A stretch of DNA of 25,491 bases from CAZRAL01 sp964598005. Lineage in GTDB: Bacteria; Pseudomonadota; Gammaproteobacteria; Burkholderiales; Usitatibacteraceae. Shown here piece after piece: positions 1-7,932 of this stretch (positions are counted from its first letter, which is position 1; each line of letters starts with the position of its first letter). The notes under the pieces were generated by a model that had not been told where the DNA came from, searched no databases, and saw only the letters and a list, made by a program, of their open reading frames with translations. The stretch covers positions 1 to 25,491 of the forward strand of contig CAZRAL010000040.1 in assembly GCA_964598005.1 (NCBI GenBank). Reading direction: 5' to 3'. The translations under genes were made by a program, and so were the position numbers.

Positions 1-295
1 ATTTGGCCACCGTATCAGTTTTATCTGTTGATTTGAATTTTGCAGGGACGACTATTTAATAAAATTCTGCCCGTATAAAAATCATCCGAGAAATTGATGT
101 CTGAGAAATTGATTGAAGTACCGGGCTTTTTAAGGCAAAATTAATATTCCATTTCGTGGCGCCCGTATTTTTTGGGTTCGCCGTTTTACGGGACGGAGTA
201 AGCAGAGTTAAAAGCTGGCCGACTCGATAGCCCGGGTGTTGTTTTTACTTTGGTTGTTCACGCTAGACAGTGTGAATATATTGGAGGTAAGGACT
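1..295. other. Upstream region of the Rieske oxygenase gene, no gene seen
   Basis: AT-rich leader region with no convincing coding sequence or RNA gene. It contains an 11-bp direct repeat (GAGAAATTGAT at 88-98 and 103-113). A good Shine-Dalgarno sequence, GGAGGTAAGG at 283-292, precedes the ATG at 296. A TATATT at 277-282 with TTGTTC 17 bp upstream resembles a promoter, but its transcript would start inside the Shine-Dalgarno, so I do not call it. Confidence 0.5.
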
Positions 296-1450
296 ATGTC
301 CAAATTGCCGGGCGAGCGCGAGCTTTATCCCGTTTCCATCCAACTGCCAATCAGTTGGTATTTTGATCCTGCCATATTTGCACGTGAACTTGAGGTGCTT
401 TTCAAGCCCGGGCCGCACTATGTCGGCCACATGTTAATGGCTCCCCAACAGTTCGATTATCGCGCGCTTGAAATGACCGATGGCGCCTGGGCCTTGATCA
501 ATAATGGCCAAAATGTAGAACTGGTTTCCAACATATGCCGGCATCGCCAGGCTGTAATGCTTAAAGGAGCGGGGCGCTTGCAAAGCGGAAACATCGTTTG
601 TCCGCTGCATCGGTGGACTTACGATAGCAAAGGAAATTTGCTGGGCGCGCCGCATTTCCCCTCTCACCCTTGCCTTGATCTGCCGAAAAAAACCTTGCAG
701 GAATGGAAAGGAATGTTGTTTTCCGGTCCGCGCAATATCGCAGACGACTTAAAAAATCTACGCTGTGCCGAAGACCTGGATTTTTCCGGTCACGTACTCG
801 ATAAAGTGATGGTAACGGAATATAACTTCAACTGGAAAACGTTTATCGAAGTCTATCTGGAAGATTACCATGTAGGTCCGTTTCACCCCGGCCTCAGCGG
901 TTTTGTAGACTGCGATAAACTCGATTGGGAATTCGGCGATCGATACAGCGTGCAAAAGGTAGGGGTGCAAAAAGGGCTATCCCGACCGGGTAGCGCAGCC
1001 TATAAAAAATGGCACGACGTTGTTATGAATTATCGCGGCGGCAAGCCTCCTGCCCAAGGCGCCATCTGGTTGACCTACTACCCCAACATCATGGTGGAGT
1101 GGTACCCGCATGTATTGATCGTTTCAACAGTGATCCCTCGCGGCCCGGAGAAATGCACCAATATTGTCGAGTTTTATTATCCCGAAGAAATCGCCTTATT
1201 TGAACGTGAGTTTGTTGAGGCTGAACAAAACGCGTATAACGAAACCGCTTTGGAAGACGAAGAAATTTGCCAGCGCATGCACGACGGCCGCAAATTGCTT
1301 TGGCAAGAAGGTCGCGATGAGCAAGGGCCGTATCAATCTCCCATGGAAGATGGCATGGTGCATTTCCATGAATTTATCCAGCGTGAAATGGCTGATTTAC
1401 CCGGAAGGACAGCGCCAAGTAATTTGGACTCTTGCATAACCATAGGTTGA
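296..1450 (+). CDS. Rieske [2Fe-2S] ring-hydroxylating oxygenase alpha subunit-like protein
   Basis: A 384-residue soluble oxygenase of the Rieske non-heme iron family. The Rieske cluster ligands are visible as C81-x-H83 and C102-x2-H105. The mononuclear iron site follows at about 185-197 (VYLEDYHVGPFH), giving D190 as the inter-subunit bridging acid and H192 and H197 as ligands; D321 in LEDEEICQ is the likely third ligand. The ATG at 296 is chosen over an in-frame ATG at 236 because it has the strong Shine-Dalgarno GGAGG and starts the typical N-terminus. Family members hydroxylate or demethylate aromatic rings, quaternary amines and other substrates, with electrons from a separate reductase. 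No beta subunit, ferredoxin or reductase gene is nearby, so the substrate is unknown. The gene converges on 1458-1859 with only 7 bp between stops. Confidence 0.88.
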   Translation: MSKLPGERELYPVSIQLPISWYFDPAIFARELEVLFKPGPHYVGHMLMAPQQFDYRALEMTDGAWALINNGQNVELVSNICRHRQAVMLKGAGRLQSGNIVCPLHRWTYDSKGNLLGAPHFPSHPCLDLPKKTLQEWKGMLFSGPRNIADDLKNLRCAEDLDFSGHVLDKVMVTEYNFNWKTFIEVYLEDYHVGPFHPGLSGFVDCDKLDWEFGDRYSVQKVGVQKGLSRPGSAAYKKWHDVVMNYRGGKPPAQGAIWLTYYPNIMVEWYPHVLIVSTVIPRGPEKCTNIVEFYYPEEIALFEREFVEAEQNAYNETALEDEEICQRMHDGRKLLWQEGRDEQGPYQSPMEDGMVHFHEFIQREMADLPGRTAPSNLDSCITIG

Positions 1451-1457
1451 GTTGAAT

Positions 1458-1859
1458 TCAGTAGCCCTCATTTTTATCGCGCCCTTTTAAGAGGGTGGCA
1501 GAAAACCTCGCACAAACCAAAAAAATAAATGCGCCAAGAACTACTCGAATCCAATTAGGCCAAGAAATAATCACCGCTTCTTTTTGGTCGGGGCTATTGG
1601 TGGAAATCGAAAAAAATAACAGTAGCCCAAGTAAAAAATATTCAAATGCGCCAATAAACAAAATTGATTGGCGTGCTTTTGAAAAAAGCAATACTGGATG
1701 TGCCACAGCAAAGAAAATCATGAGGTAATGAAAATCTTGCAGCCCAATCCTCGATATCGAGAACAATGTAAAAAGCAAGAAAATTAATGACAAAAAAACA
1801 ATCAAAATACAATCAGTTTTTTTAAGAAATATTTTCGGTTTCATTTTTCTCACATCCAT
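1458..1859 (-). CDS. Hypothetical small integral membrane protein
   Basis: Not recognised. The product is 133 residues if translation begins at the ATG at 1859, which has an AGGA Shine-Dalgarno about 7 bases upstream; an ATG at 1895 or 1844 is also possible. A Lys/Arg-rich N-terminus (MDVRKMKPK) is followed by four hydrophobic segments, at roughly 17-38, 42-60, 67-84 and 101-121, then a charged tail KGRDKNEGY. This suggests a four-pass inner-membrane protein with a cytoplasmic N-terminus. The gene is visibly AT-richer than its neighbours, with many AAA, ATA and TTT codons, which could mean recent acquisition. It lies downstream of another unrecognised four-pass protein (1941-2369) on the same strand. 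No function is assigned. Confidence 0.6.
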   Translation of the reverse strand: MDVRKMKPKIFLKKTDCILIVFLSLIFLLFTLFSISRIGLQDFHYLMIFFAVAHPVLLFSKARQSILFIGAFEYFLLGLLLFFSISTNSPDQKEAVIISWPNWIRVVLGAFIFLVCARFSATLLKGRDKNEGY

Positions 1860-1940
1860 TTCTATTCCTGCCAGTAGCCCATTCCATATATGCATTGCAC
1901 CCTGATATCGTGCTGCTATCGCTTCACTGCACAGAACAAT

Positions 1941-2369
1941 TCAACCTCGCCCCTTAGCACCTCTAATGCTCCACTTGACATCCAATTTTCCAAGCGCTAT
2001 TAACCAAAAGAGACCGCCACCAAGACAACCCGACAAAAACAATAGCGCATAATTCCCCCGTGTCTCAGCAGTGAAGTTGAACACGCTGGCCGACATCGAC
2101 AACATCGTTAGCAAAAGCAGCGGCGCAACTGTTACAACTCCGCCCGCAATCACGCATGCCAGCAGTTGACGCTTTTGCTGCAACACCAGTATTGCCGCAA
2201 CTGGAATTCCAATTACGATAAAGAAAAGATAGCCAAACAAGAAGAAGATGGCGAACCATGCCGTGCTGCCAGTCCCCCACCAGTAAGCGAACGATATTGC
2301 GAGAATCGGCACAGAGGGCGAGATTGCCATCGCCAATATCATCCGCCACACCTCGCGCTTATTTTCCAC
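1941..2369 (-). CDS. Hypothetical four-pass membrane protein
   Basis: Not recognised. The 142-residue frame starts at GTG (2369); an ATG at 2342 is the alternative and would give 133 residues. Four hydrophobic stretches are visible: ILAMAISPSVPILAISFAYW, WFAIFFLFGYLFFIVIGIPV, a segment ending in LLLLTMLSM, and LFLSGCLGGGLFWLIALG. A basic tail (RGAKGRG) follows. The start overlaps the end of the upstream 84-codon frame by 11 bp, so the two could be translationally coupled. Small poorly conserved membrane proteins like this occur as immunity proteins or orphan accessory genes, but nothing in the sequence proves either. Confidence 0.55.
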   Translation of the reverse strand: MENKREVWRMILAMAISPSVPILAISFAYWWGTGSTAWFAIFFLFGYLFFIVIGIPVAAILVLQQKRQLLACVIAGGVVTVAPLLLLTMLSMSASVFNFTAETRGNYALLFLSGCLGGGLFWLIALGKLDVKWSIRGAKGRG

Positions 2370-2613
2370 AGCTGCTATCAGTCGCCGAATTGTTTTTCGC
2401 AGGATTTGTACCGCCCCAGGCGAGTGGAGCCATGACCGAATTCAAGTTCAGCGGATTAAATCCATTGCCACCACCATTGGTATCTACCCAAGTAGAACCG
2501 CGCTCTACAAAGAACGCCGACGCAAGCAGTTCACGGGCTTCGTTCATTCCCGATGTATCGCCCATCGCAAAGTGCATGTGTTCCGGTTCGGCGAGGAGGA
2601 CAGGGACGGTCAT
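2359..2613 (-). CDS. Short unrecognised ORF, possibly the remnant of a larger gene
   Basis: An 84-codon frame rich in Asn, Gly and Ser at its C-terminal half (VDTNGGGNGFNPLNLNSV), without signal peptide or membrane segment. No Shine-Dalgarno is visible before the ATG. The frame is closed upstream by a stop at 2644-2646, so if it is a fragment the break is about 10 codons before the ATG. It overlaps the next minus-strand gene by 11 bp. It may be the C-terminal remnant of an effector-like or secreted protein, or a spurious frame. I do not recognise a family. Confidence 0.35.
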   Translation of the reverse strand: MTVPVLLAEPEHMHFAMGDTSGMNEARELLASAFFVERGSTWVDTNGGGNGFNPLNLNSVMAPLAWGGTNPAKNNSATDSSCGK

Positions 2614-2853
2614 CGATAGGTTGGATCGGTGTGTGGTGTAGTTTTATTTATTGGAGATTGAATTTTATAGATCGTCTATTCATGCGGCTTTACGAGCGTT
2701 TTTATGCGGAAAGGCGCGCCAGTTCTGGAGTTTATAAATTCTTGATAAGACATAGAGCAAAGTAAATGCGATTTGCTCTCGAAACAATTGATGCCTTTGA
2801 TTGAATAATCCTGCCCCCTTTGGGTCTGAACGAAACTTGTGAAAATGCTGCCA
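2614..2853. other. Intergenic stretch with one inverted repeat
   Basis: No gene supported. An 8-bp inverted repeat, AGAGCAAA at 2754-2761 and TTTGCTCT at 2772-2779, could form a hairpin with a 10-base loop. It lacks a T-tract on either strand, so it is not a clear terminator. This stretch lies downstream of the TPR/Sel1 lipoprotein gene and upstream of the small unrecognised ORFs. Confidence 0.4.
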
Positions 2854-4428
2854 TTACTCCAAATGCAACAGTCGACGAATCAACGCAATAATCCCTTCAT
2901 CCTCAAAATCCTCCACCGGCTCACCAAGCTCGCGGAGCTTGGCGATGGCGTACTCGAAATTTTGCCGGGCCGCCTGTCGTAACCAATATACCCCTTCGAC
3001 GCGATCCTTTTTAACGCCATTGCCGATGATCAGCATCCATCCGACATTGTGCTGGGAGGTAGGCTCGCCGTTGCGGGCCGCTTTGCGGAACCACTTGAAG
3101 GCTTCGGCCTTATCGTTCCGGTACCCAGCCAGTCCATCAAAATACATCGCGCCAACACAATATTGCCCGGCACGATTAAGCATCGCCGCGGATTCTTCAC
3201 AAACAGCCCATGCCGCATCGAGACTTTTTTGCAGACCCAACCGTGGGCGCAAATAGGCATCGATCAAACGATCCTGCGCATAATCGCTGCCTAACTGCGA
3301 GGCACGCTGAAAATCTTCGAGCGCGCCAGCGAGATTGCCCTGCAACTCGCGGGCATAAGCGCGTCTTTTCAATGCCGTTTCGTTCTCCGGCGCCATGGTG
3401 AGCACGTGATTCAATGACTGCTCCGCATCGCCGAAATGGCCGTGATCGATTTGCACCTCGGCGCGCCACAGCCATGCATCGACCGTCGGCTTTTGTTCGC
3501 TGTAGCGAACAGCCATGGCAACGGCAGCATTCGGATTCCAGTTCGTTTCTTTGCCGTGGTACAAATAATAAAGATGGCGCTCCATGCTATCGACAACATC
3601 GGGATCGACCCTATTCTTCTTCGCGCGTGCCAGCAGCGTATCCGCCCCACCAGCCTTGCCGCCCCATTCGCCATATTGGTGATGACTATATTCGGAAAAC
3701 AGATACCTCGACCGTGCATCGAGCCGTTCGCCCTCCTCGAAAAGAGTCTGATCCTGCTGCTTTAAAAAATTGAAAGAGCGCGTAATCTCCAGTAATTTCA
3801 CGATACTGGGAGTAGGCCGCGTCGATAATGCCAAAGAGACGAATAAATCCTCCGCTGCAAGCCGATGCCACTTTTCCAGCGCGCGCCATTTTCGCTTAGG
3901 CACCTGGCTCACTATATTTCCACCTCGTTCAAGCCAGCCAATCTGGGCCCGCAGCACCGCGCGTGAAACACGGGCCGAGTAGCTTTCCGGCTCGCGCGCC
4001 ACCCAGGCATCGAGCTGTGGCAACAGATCCTCGTCCGCCTTCTCAAAAGCCGCGAAATAGCGAAAATACTCGGTGTCGCTGATATTCCCCTTCTCGTAGG
4101 CAGCCTGCAATACCGGCAGCGTTGCCTGAAAAACAGTCAGATCACCTCTGGCGAGATGGTTAAACAGAACAACGTTGGATAACAGTGTAGGTTGCGGCTG
4201 ACTGGCTGGCGCGTCCGCAGAAACAGGAGCGAGTACGAAGGTGGGGATTTTTTTGATTCTGGCAATAGAATTATTCACCAGCTCGCGCAAGCGATCGAAT
4301 TCAGGTGTGGTTGCTGCTTTGCCGCCGCAACCAGCCATGCCAGCGGATAACAAAAACGATATCGCTATCAAAAAACAGGATATTTTGTGTGCGAAAAAAA
4401 ATGACAGAAACTGATTGCGATTACCCAT
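2854..4428 (-). CDS. Lipoprotein with TPR and Sel1-like repeats
   Basis: A 524-residue predicted lipoprotein. The N-terminus has a basic stretch, a hydrophobic core (CFLIAISFLLSAGM) and a lipobox MAGC, so Cys34 should be lipidated. Residues about 60-300 form an alpha-helical region reminiscent of DUF4034-type proteins; that match is from memory. A TPR-like stretch follows at about 318-390, then two Sel1-like repeats at about 420-500, recognisable by GxMYFDGLAG and AFKWFRKAARNGEP followed by VYWLRQAARQ. Such repeats mediate protein-protein contacts in the envelope. The ATG at 4428 lacks a Shine-Dalgarno. An in-frame TTG at 4452, preceded by AAGAAG, would add eight residues. The gene lies just beyond the tandem terminators of the HMG-CoA lyase gene, so it is probably transcribed separately. 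Confidence 0.8.
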   Translation of the reverse strand: MGNRNQFLSFFFAHKISCFLIAISFLLSAGMAGCGGKAATTPEFDRLRELVNNSIARIKKIPTFVLAPVSADAPASQPQPTLLSNVVLFNHLARGDLTVFQATLPVLQAAYEKGNISDTEYFRYFAAFEKADEDLLPQLDAWVAREPESYSARVSRAVLRAQIGWLERGGNIVSQVPKRKWRALEKWHRLAAEDLFVSLALSTRPTPSIVKLLEITRSFNFLKQQDQTLFEEGERLDARSRYLFSEYSHHQYGEWGGKAGGADTLLARAKKNRVDPDVVDSMERHLYYLYHGKETNWNPNAAVAMAVRYSEQKPTVDAWLWRAEVQIDHGHFGDAEQSLNHVLTMAPENETALKRRAYARELQGNLAGALEDFQRASQLGSDYAQDRLIDAYLRPRLGLQKSLDAAWAVCEESAAMLNRAGQYCVGAMYFDGLAGYRNDKAEAFKWFRKAARNGEPTSQHNVGWMLIIGNGVKKDRVEGVYWLRQAARQNFEYAIAKLRELGEPVEDFEDEGIIALIRRLLHLE

Positions 4429-4489
4429 AAAATTTTTATCAATGCGTATCAAACATCTTCTTTAGGATTTGCCAGCTTTTTCTTTGATT

Positions 4490-4520
4490 ACAAAAAAAGA
4501 ACCCTAATATTTCATAGGGT
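4490..4520 (-). terminator. Second (distal) intrinsic terminator downstream of the HMG-CoA lyase gene
   Basis: On the minus strand a 6-bp stem, ACCCTA pairing with TAGGGT (4520-4501), is followed by TTCTTTTTTT (4499-4490). It lies directly after the stronger terminator at 4521-4578, making a tandem pair that insulates the downstream lipoprotein gene. Confidence 0.65.
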
Positions 4521-4578
4521 AAAAATAAAAAACTTGAACTTGCTATTCTCCTCGACAAGTCACGGGGAATAGCAAGTT
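4521..4578 (-). terminator. Main intrinsic terminator of the hslO-HMG-CoA lyase unit
   Basis: On the minus strand AACTTGCTATTCCCC (4578-4564) can pair with GGAGAATAGCAAGTT (4551-4537) in a stem of about 15 bp around a 12-base loop. A T-rich tract GTTTTTTATTTTT follows (to about 4521). The stem begins on the last base of the HMG-CoA lyase stop codon. Confidence 0.9.
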
Positions 4579-5513
4579 TAACGGGTATACAACTTTTGCG
4601 GCACGGGATGTAACTGCATTGTTTTTCCGGCTCGCATAACCTGTCCTGGTACATCGTGGCCTACAATGGCCGGCAATTTTACCGCGCAAGCTAAAAGTTT
4701 ATCGAGATCGATGCTGGTGGCATAACCCATATCATTTAACATATTGACGAGATCCTCGGTGCAGATGTTTCCAGTGGCTCCGGGAGCGAAGGGGCAGCCT
4801 CCCAGGCCACCTAATGACCCATCGTAGTGCACCACGCCGGCCCGAATGCCTGCCACCACATTGGCCAAGCCCATGCCGCGCGTGTTGTGAAAATGCAGCG
4901 TGATTTCGGTGGTGGAAAAACGTTTACAGGCTTCTCCTGCAAGCCGCTCTACTTGCCTGGGATTGGCCATGCCCGTCGTATCCGCAAGCGTAACGCCGTC
5001 GAAACCCAGATCGAGATAGCGCGCAGCAAAATCGAGCACCCGCTGCTCGGGGACTATCCCCTCGAAAGGGCAACCGAAAGAAGTCGAAAGTGTGCCATTG
5101 ATGCGCATGCCAGCTTGCTTGGCCATTTTTGCCATCGCCGCAAAATCGGCAAACGATTCCTGGGTGGAACGGTTCACATTGGCACGGTTGTGGGTTTCAG
5201 AGACAGAAACAAACACATTGATTTCGTCGATCGCACAGCGAACAGCCCTCTCCATGCCTTTAAGGTTGGGCACCAGCGCTGTGTAAACGACTGTGGGAAT
5301 GCGTTTTATATGCGCCAGCACCTGCTCGGCATCGGCCATGTTGGGCACGTATTGCGGGTGTACAAAGGAGGTGACTTCGATTTTAGCCAATCCCGTTTCA
5401 GACAAGGTATCGATCAGTGCAATTTTAGTCTCGGTGGGAATAAACGCTTTTTCGATCTGGAATCCATCCCGGACGGCAACGTCATTGATATAAATACGCG
5501 ACTGTGAATTCAT
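4578..5513 (-). CDS. mvaB: Hydroxymethylglutaryl-CoA lyase
   Basis: A 311-residue TIM-barrel enzyme that cleaves 3-hydroxy-3-methylglutaryl-CoA to acetoacetate and acetyl-CoA, the last step of leucine catabolism. Family signatures are present: VRDGFQ at 14-19 with the catalytic Arg/Asp, the metal-binding HFHNTRG, and the mobile G-loop GGLGGCPFAPGATGN carrying the conserved catalytic Cys. Length is normal for the bacterial enzyme. It starts 12 bp after the hslO stop and is closed by a strong terminator, so it is the last gene of that transcription unit. None of the upstream leucine-degradation genes (for example liuB/liuD or ivd) is adjacent, so its pathway partners must lie elsewhere. Confidence 0.92.
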   Translation of the reverse strand: MNSQSRIYINDVAVRDGFQIEKAFIPTETKIALIDTLSETGLAKIEVTSFVHPQYVPNMADAEQVLAHIKRIPTVVYTALVPNLKGMERAVRCAIDEINVFVSVSETHNRANVNRSTQESFADFAAMAKMAKQAGMRINGTLSTSFGCPFEGIVPEQRVLDFAARYLDLGFDGVTLADTTGMANPRQVERLAGEACKRFSTTEITLHFHNTRGMGLANVVAGIRAGVVHYDGSLGGLGGCPFAPGATGNICTEDLVNMLNDMGYATSIDLDKLLACAVKLPAIVGHDVPGQVMRAGKTMQLHPVPQKLYTR

Positions 5514-5525
5514 GCGGTTTTGGTT

Positions 5526-6392
5526 CTATCCGTTTGAAAATAGGCGTTCGATCATGGCCGCATCAAAGCGGTATTCGTGATTGCAGATTTCGTCACGCAC
5601 CACCACGATATTACCGTTTTCGCGCAAAGTGGCCGCAATCTCCTCGGCACCCAATGCCTGCAACATGGCCTCAACCTTGGCGGGATTGCGCGCGCAGTCG
5701 TGCTGTACGGTCCGCAGGGCGTGAAGTCGTATGTCCTCTTCATAAAATAAGCGTTGCAGGAGTTGCGCTGCGGGAAGCGAAATGAGTTCTGCTTCGCTGA
5801 CCGAAGCGGCCAGTTTCTCGATACGGGCCCAGCCATCCGCATCCTTCTCATCTGCACCCGGTAATTTCTGTAGCAGCAAGGCGCCTGCGCCTTGTTCATT
5901 GGCGGCGAGCCATAGATGCGTTGGCAATTGCTCGGATTGATCAAAGTAGTGCTCGAAACATTCTGCTACGCTCAATCCCGAAAGGGGAACAATGCTTTGG
6001 TACATTTGATTGGAGGACTGACGAGAGAGTGTTATCGCCAGCGTACCATCCCCCACCCACTCGGAAAAGGAAGCGGCCGTTTGCCCTTCCAGTGCATTCA
6101 CCATGCCGCGTAATCCAAGTTGCTGCGTACAATCTACAATCGCCAGCAGCGTACCATTGGAACGATTGCGATCACGCTGGATTTGTAGTGCCGCCCGACC
6201 GGGATATTTAAGCCCCGCGCCAATCAACACGGCGACACAAGATAATTCCCCCAAAAAGCGCAGCGCCTGCGCCGAGTAGCCTCGCTGTTCATGCAGCGCC
6301 TGCCACACCTCTTCAAGCTGCACTACCTGGCCGCGAATATCGAGGTCCTCGAGCGTAAAGCACTGACTGTAGTTTTGCGTAGTACGGTTCAT
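5526..6392 (-). CDS. hslO: Hsp33 family redox-regulated chaperone with an altered zinc site
   Basis: A 288-residue cytosolic Hsp33, a holdase normally kept inactive by zinc bound to four C-terminal cysteines and activated by oxidative unfolding. The N-terminal domain is typical (CFTLEDLDIRGQVVQLEEVW at 11-30, RSNG near 77-80). The C-terminal redox switch normally reads C-x-C then C-x2-C. Here it reads H231-D-C233 and D267-E-I-C270, so two cysteines are replaced by His and Asp. Both sites were checked in the DNA (CAC GAC TGC; GAC GAA ATC TGC). The ATG at 6392 is preferred to a TTG at 6416. The gene lies 28 bp after the transporter gene and 12 bp before mvaB, so it is co-transcribed. No heat-shock promoter was recognised. 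Confidence 0.88.
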   Translation of the reverse strand: MNRTTQNYSQCFTLEDLDIRGQVVQLEEVWQALHEQRGYSAQALRFLGELSCVAVLIGAGLKYPGRAALQIQRDRNRSNGTLLAIVDCTQQLGLRGMVNALEGQTAASFSEWVGDGTLAITLSRQSSNQMYQSIVPLSGLSVAECFEHYFDQSEQLPTHLWLAANEQGAGALLLQKLPGADEKDADGWARIEKLAASVSEAELISLPAAQLLQRLFYEEDIRLHALRTVQHDCARNPAKVEAMLQALGAEEIAATLRENGNIVVVRDEICNHEYRFDAAMIERLFSNG

Positions 6393-6420
6393 GTAAGTAA
6401 TGTAACCTGTTATCAATTCT

Positions 6421-7218
6421 TTATACCGATACCGCCATTTTTACGGCCAGCGCCACCAGAAACACCACAAATATTTTTTTCAATATGCCGACCGGTAAAC
6501 GATGGGCCAACCTGGCTCCCAGCGGCGCAATCAGTGTACTCACAATCGCAATGCCGACAAAAGCAGGCAGATAAATATATCCCAATGTCCATTCCGGCAA
6601 ATCTGCATCAAACAAACCCGTAACTATGAAACCTAGCGTTCCCGCTATCGCCAGCGGTACGCCCAGCGCAGCGGCCGTACCAATCGCTTCGTGAATACGG
6701 ATATTGCACCAACCGAGAAAAGCGGTCGACAACATACCGCCACCGATTCCGGCAAAACTGGAAACAATCCCGATCACAGCTCCGCAAACGGCAAGACCCC
6801 AAGGCGGCGGCAACGTATGTCCGCCCTTTGGTTTGATATTGAACAGCATCTGTGCCGCGACATAACAAATAAATACAACGAAAAAACCCTTTAAAAAAGC
6901 AGTCGACGAAAAATAAGTCATGATGGCACCGCAAAACGTTCCGGCAACAATCCCCGGCGCCATGCGAGTGACCACGGGCCAGTTGACCGCGGCATGCTTG
7001 TGATGAGTCCACGCGCTGGCCAGGGCGCCCGGAATGATGGTGGCCATCGAGGTACCCAGTGCCATGTGCACCACATGATCGTTTGAATGACCTTGCGCCA
7101 CAAAAATCATCGACAACATCGGCACCATGACCGAACCGCCGCCGATTCCCAGCAGACCGGCAAAAAGACCGACAAAGACTCCCGCGGCAAGATAAATGCC
7201 CAGGTAGGATAGGGTCAT
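6421..7218 (-). CDS. TauE/SafE (DUF81) family membrane transporter
   Basis: A 265-residue polytopic inner-membrane protein with about eight hydrophobic segments. It shows the duplicated half-repeats of the TauE/SafE family, each with a glycine-rich GIGGG motif (GLLGIGGGSVMVPML near the N-terminus and FAGIGGGMLSTAFL in the middle). Family members export sulfite, sulfoacetate or other organosulfur or carboxylate anions; the substrate cannot be read from sequence. The ATG at 7218 abuts the stop of the EVE-domain gene (TAG directly followed by ATG), which implies translational coupling. hslO follows 28 bp downstream. Confidence 0.87.
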   Translation of the reverse strand: MTLSYLGIYLAAGVFVGLFAGLLGIGGGSVMVPMLSMIFVAQGHSNDHVVHMALGTSMATIIPGALASAWTHHKHAAVNWPVVTRMAPGIVAGTFCGAIMTYFSSTAFLKGFFVVFICYVAAQMLFNIKPKGGHTLPPPWGLAVCGAVIGIVSSFAGIGGGMLSTAFLGWCNIRIHEAIGTAAALGVPLAIAGTLGFIVTGLFDADLPEWTLGYIYLPAFVGIAIVSTLIAPLGARLAHRLPVGILKKIFVVFLVALAVKMAVSV

Positions 7219-7689
7219 CTACGGTGCTGGCGCATTAATTAATTTGCCAATGAATTTCCACTCTCCCGCCGTCACCGGTGTAATCGAAAGCCGGTTACCA
7301 CGTTGCAAAATACGCATACTTTCAAGCGTAGAGTACGAGCGAAGTTCACTCAGGGAAACCAGACGCGTCTTTTTCACCAGCTGAACATCGACATTGAACC
7401 AGCGCGGATTCTCGCGTGTGGCGCTCGCATCGAAATATTTGCTTTTTGGATCGAATTGCGAAGCATCGGGGTAGGCGGCACTCACCACTTTGGCAATTCC
7501 GGCGATGCCCGGTTCGGCGCACGAGGAATGATAGAAAAGTACGCCATCGCCTGCTTTCATCTGGTCGCGCATGAAGTTGCGCGCCTGATAATTGCGCACC
7601 CCAAACCAGGGGAGAGTTTGCCTGGGGCATTCTGCAAGGTGGTCGATGGAAGCCTCGGCGGGCTCCGATTTCATAAGCCAATAAGCCAT
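7219..7689 (-). CDS. EVE domain-containing protein
   Basis: A 156-residue EVE-domain protein. The PUA-like EVE fold is thought to bind modified nucleotides in RNA or DNA. The signature N-terminus MAYWLMKSEP and the core WFGVRNYQARNFMRDQM followed by GDGVLFYHS are present, and length matches stand-alone family members. The frame stays open upstream into the 6S RNA gene, but the true start is the ATG at 7689, where family homology begins. The upstream extension only translates 6S RNA sequence. The gene starts about 20 bases after the 6S RNA 3' end, a linkage known from other betaproteobacteria, and is coupled to the transporter gene downstream. Confidence 0.92.
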   Translation of the reverse strand: MAYWLMKSEPAEASIDHLAECPRQTLPWFGVRNYQARNFMRDQMKAGDGVLFYHSSCAEPGIAGIAKVVSAAYPDASQFDPKSKYFDASATRENPRWFNVDVQLVKKTRLVSLSELRSYSTLESMRILQRGNRLSITPVTAGEWKFIGKLINAPAP

Positions 7690-7709
7690 AATAAAAATTA
7701 TCGAAAAAC

Positions 7710-7889
7710 ATCGTCCGGGGTGTTCGCTCAGGCCGCACGCTTGAACCCAGGGTTCAAGACGGGATACCCGCTGGATGCCTTCAGGTACGTCCACGTGGGA
7801 CGCGCACACCGGCACCACCAAGACAAGCATCCCTCGACATAAAGTCTATCGGTTCAAAGGATATAAACCCAAGCGAACACCGCGGAGGA
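7710..7889 (-). ncRNA. ssrS: 6S RNA
   Basis: About 180 bases between zapA and the EVE-domain gene. The closing stem is clear: GGTGTTCGC near the 5' end (7881-7873) is perfectly complementary to GCGAACACC near the 3' end (7727-7719), and the pairing continues imperfectly into CCGC/CCGG. The interior can fold into a long irregular rod with a central open region, as 6S RNA does when mimicking an open promoter to sequester sigma70 RNA polymerase. The position right after zapA is the classic proteobacterial ssrS location. Ends are approximate to a few bases. Confidence 0.9.
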
Positions 7890-7932
7890 CACAATTCAAA
7901 TTGACCGAATGCAATCCAACAAAGCAGATTAT

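Noticed and set aside
88..113. Direct repeat GAGAAATTGAT, twice with a 15-bp period
   Set aside because: Only two units, AT-rich, no link to a promoter or known operator; probably chance or a small local duplication.
254..282. Promoter-like TTGTTC and TATATT before the Rieske gene
   Set aside because: The implied transcription start would fall within or after the Shine-Dalgarno sequence.
7690..7830. N-terminal extension of the EVE-domain protein
   Set aside because: The extension lies in the 6S RNA gene, and family homology starts at the ATG at 7689.
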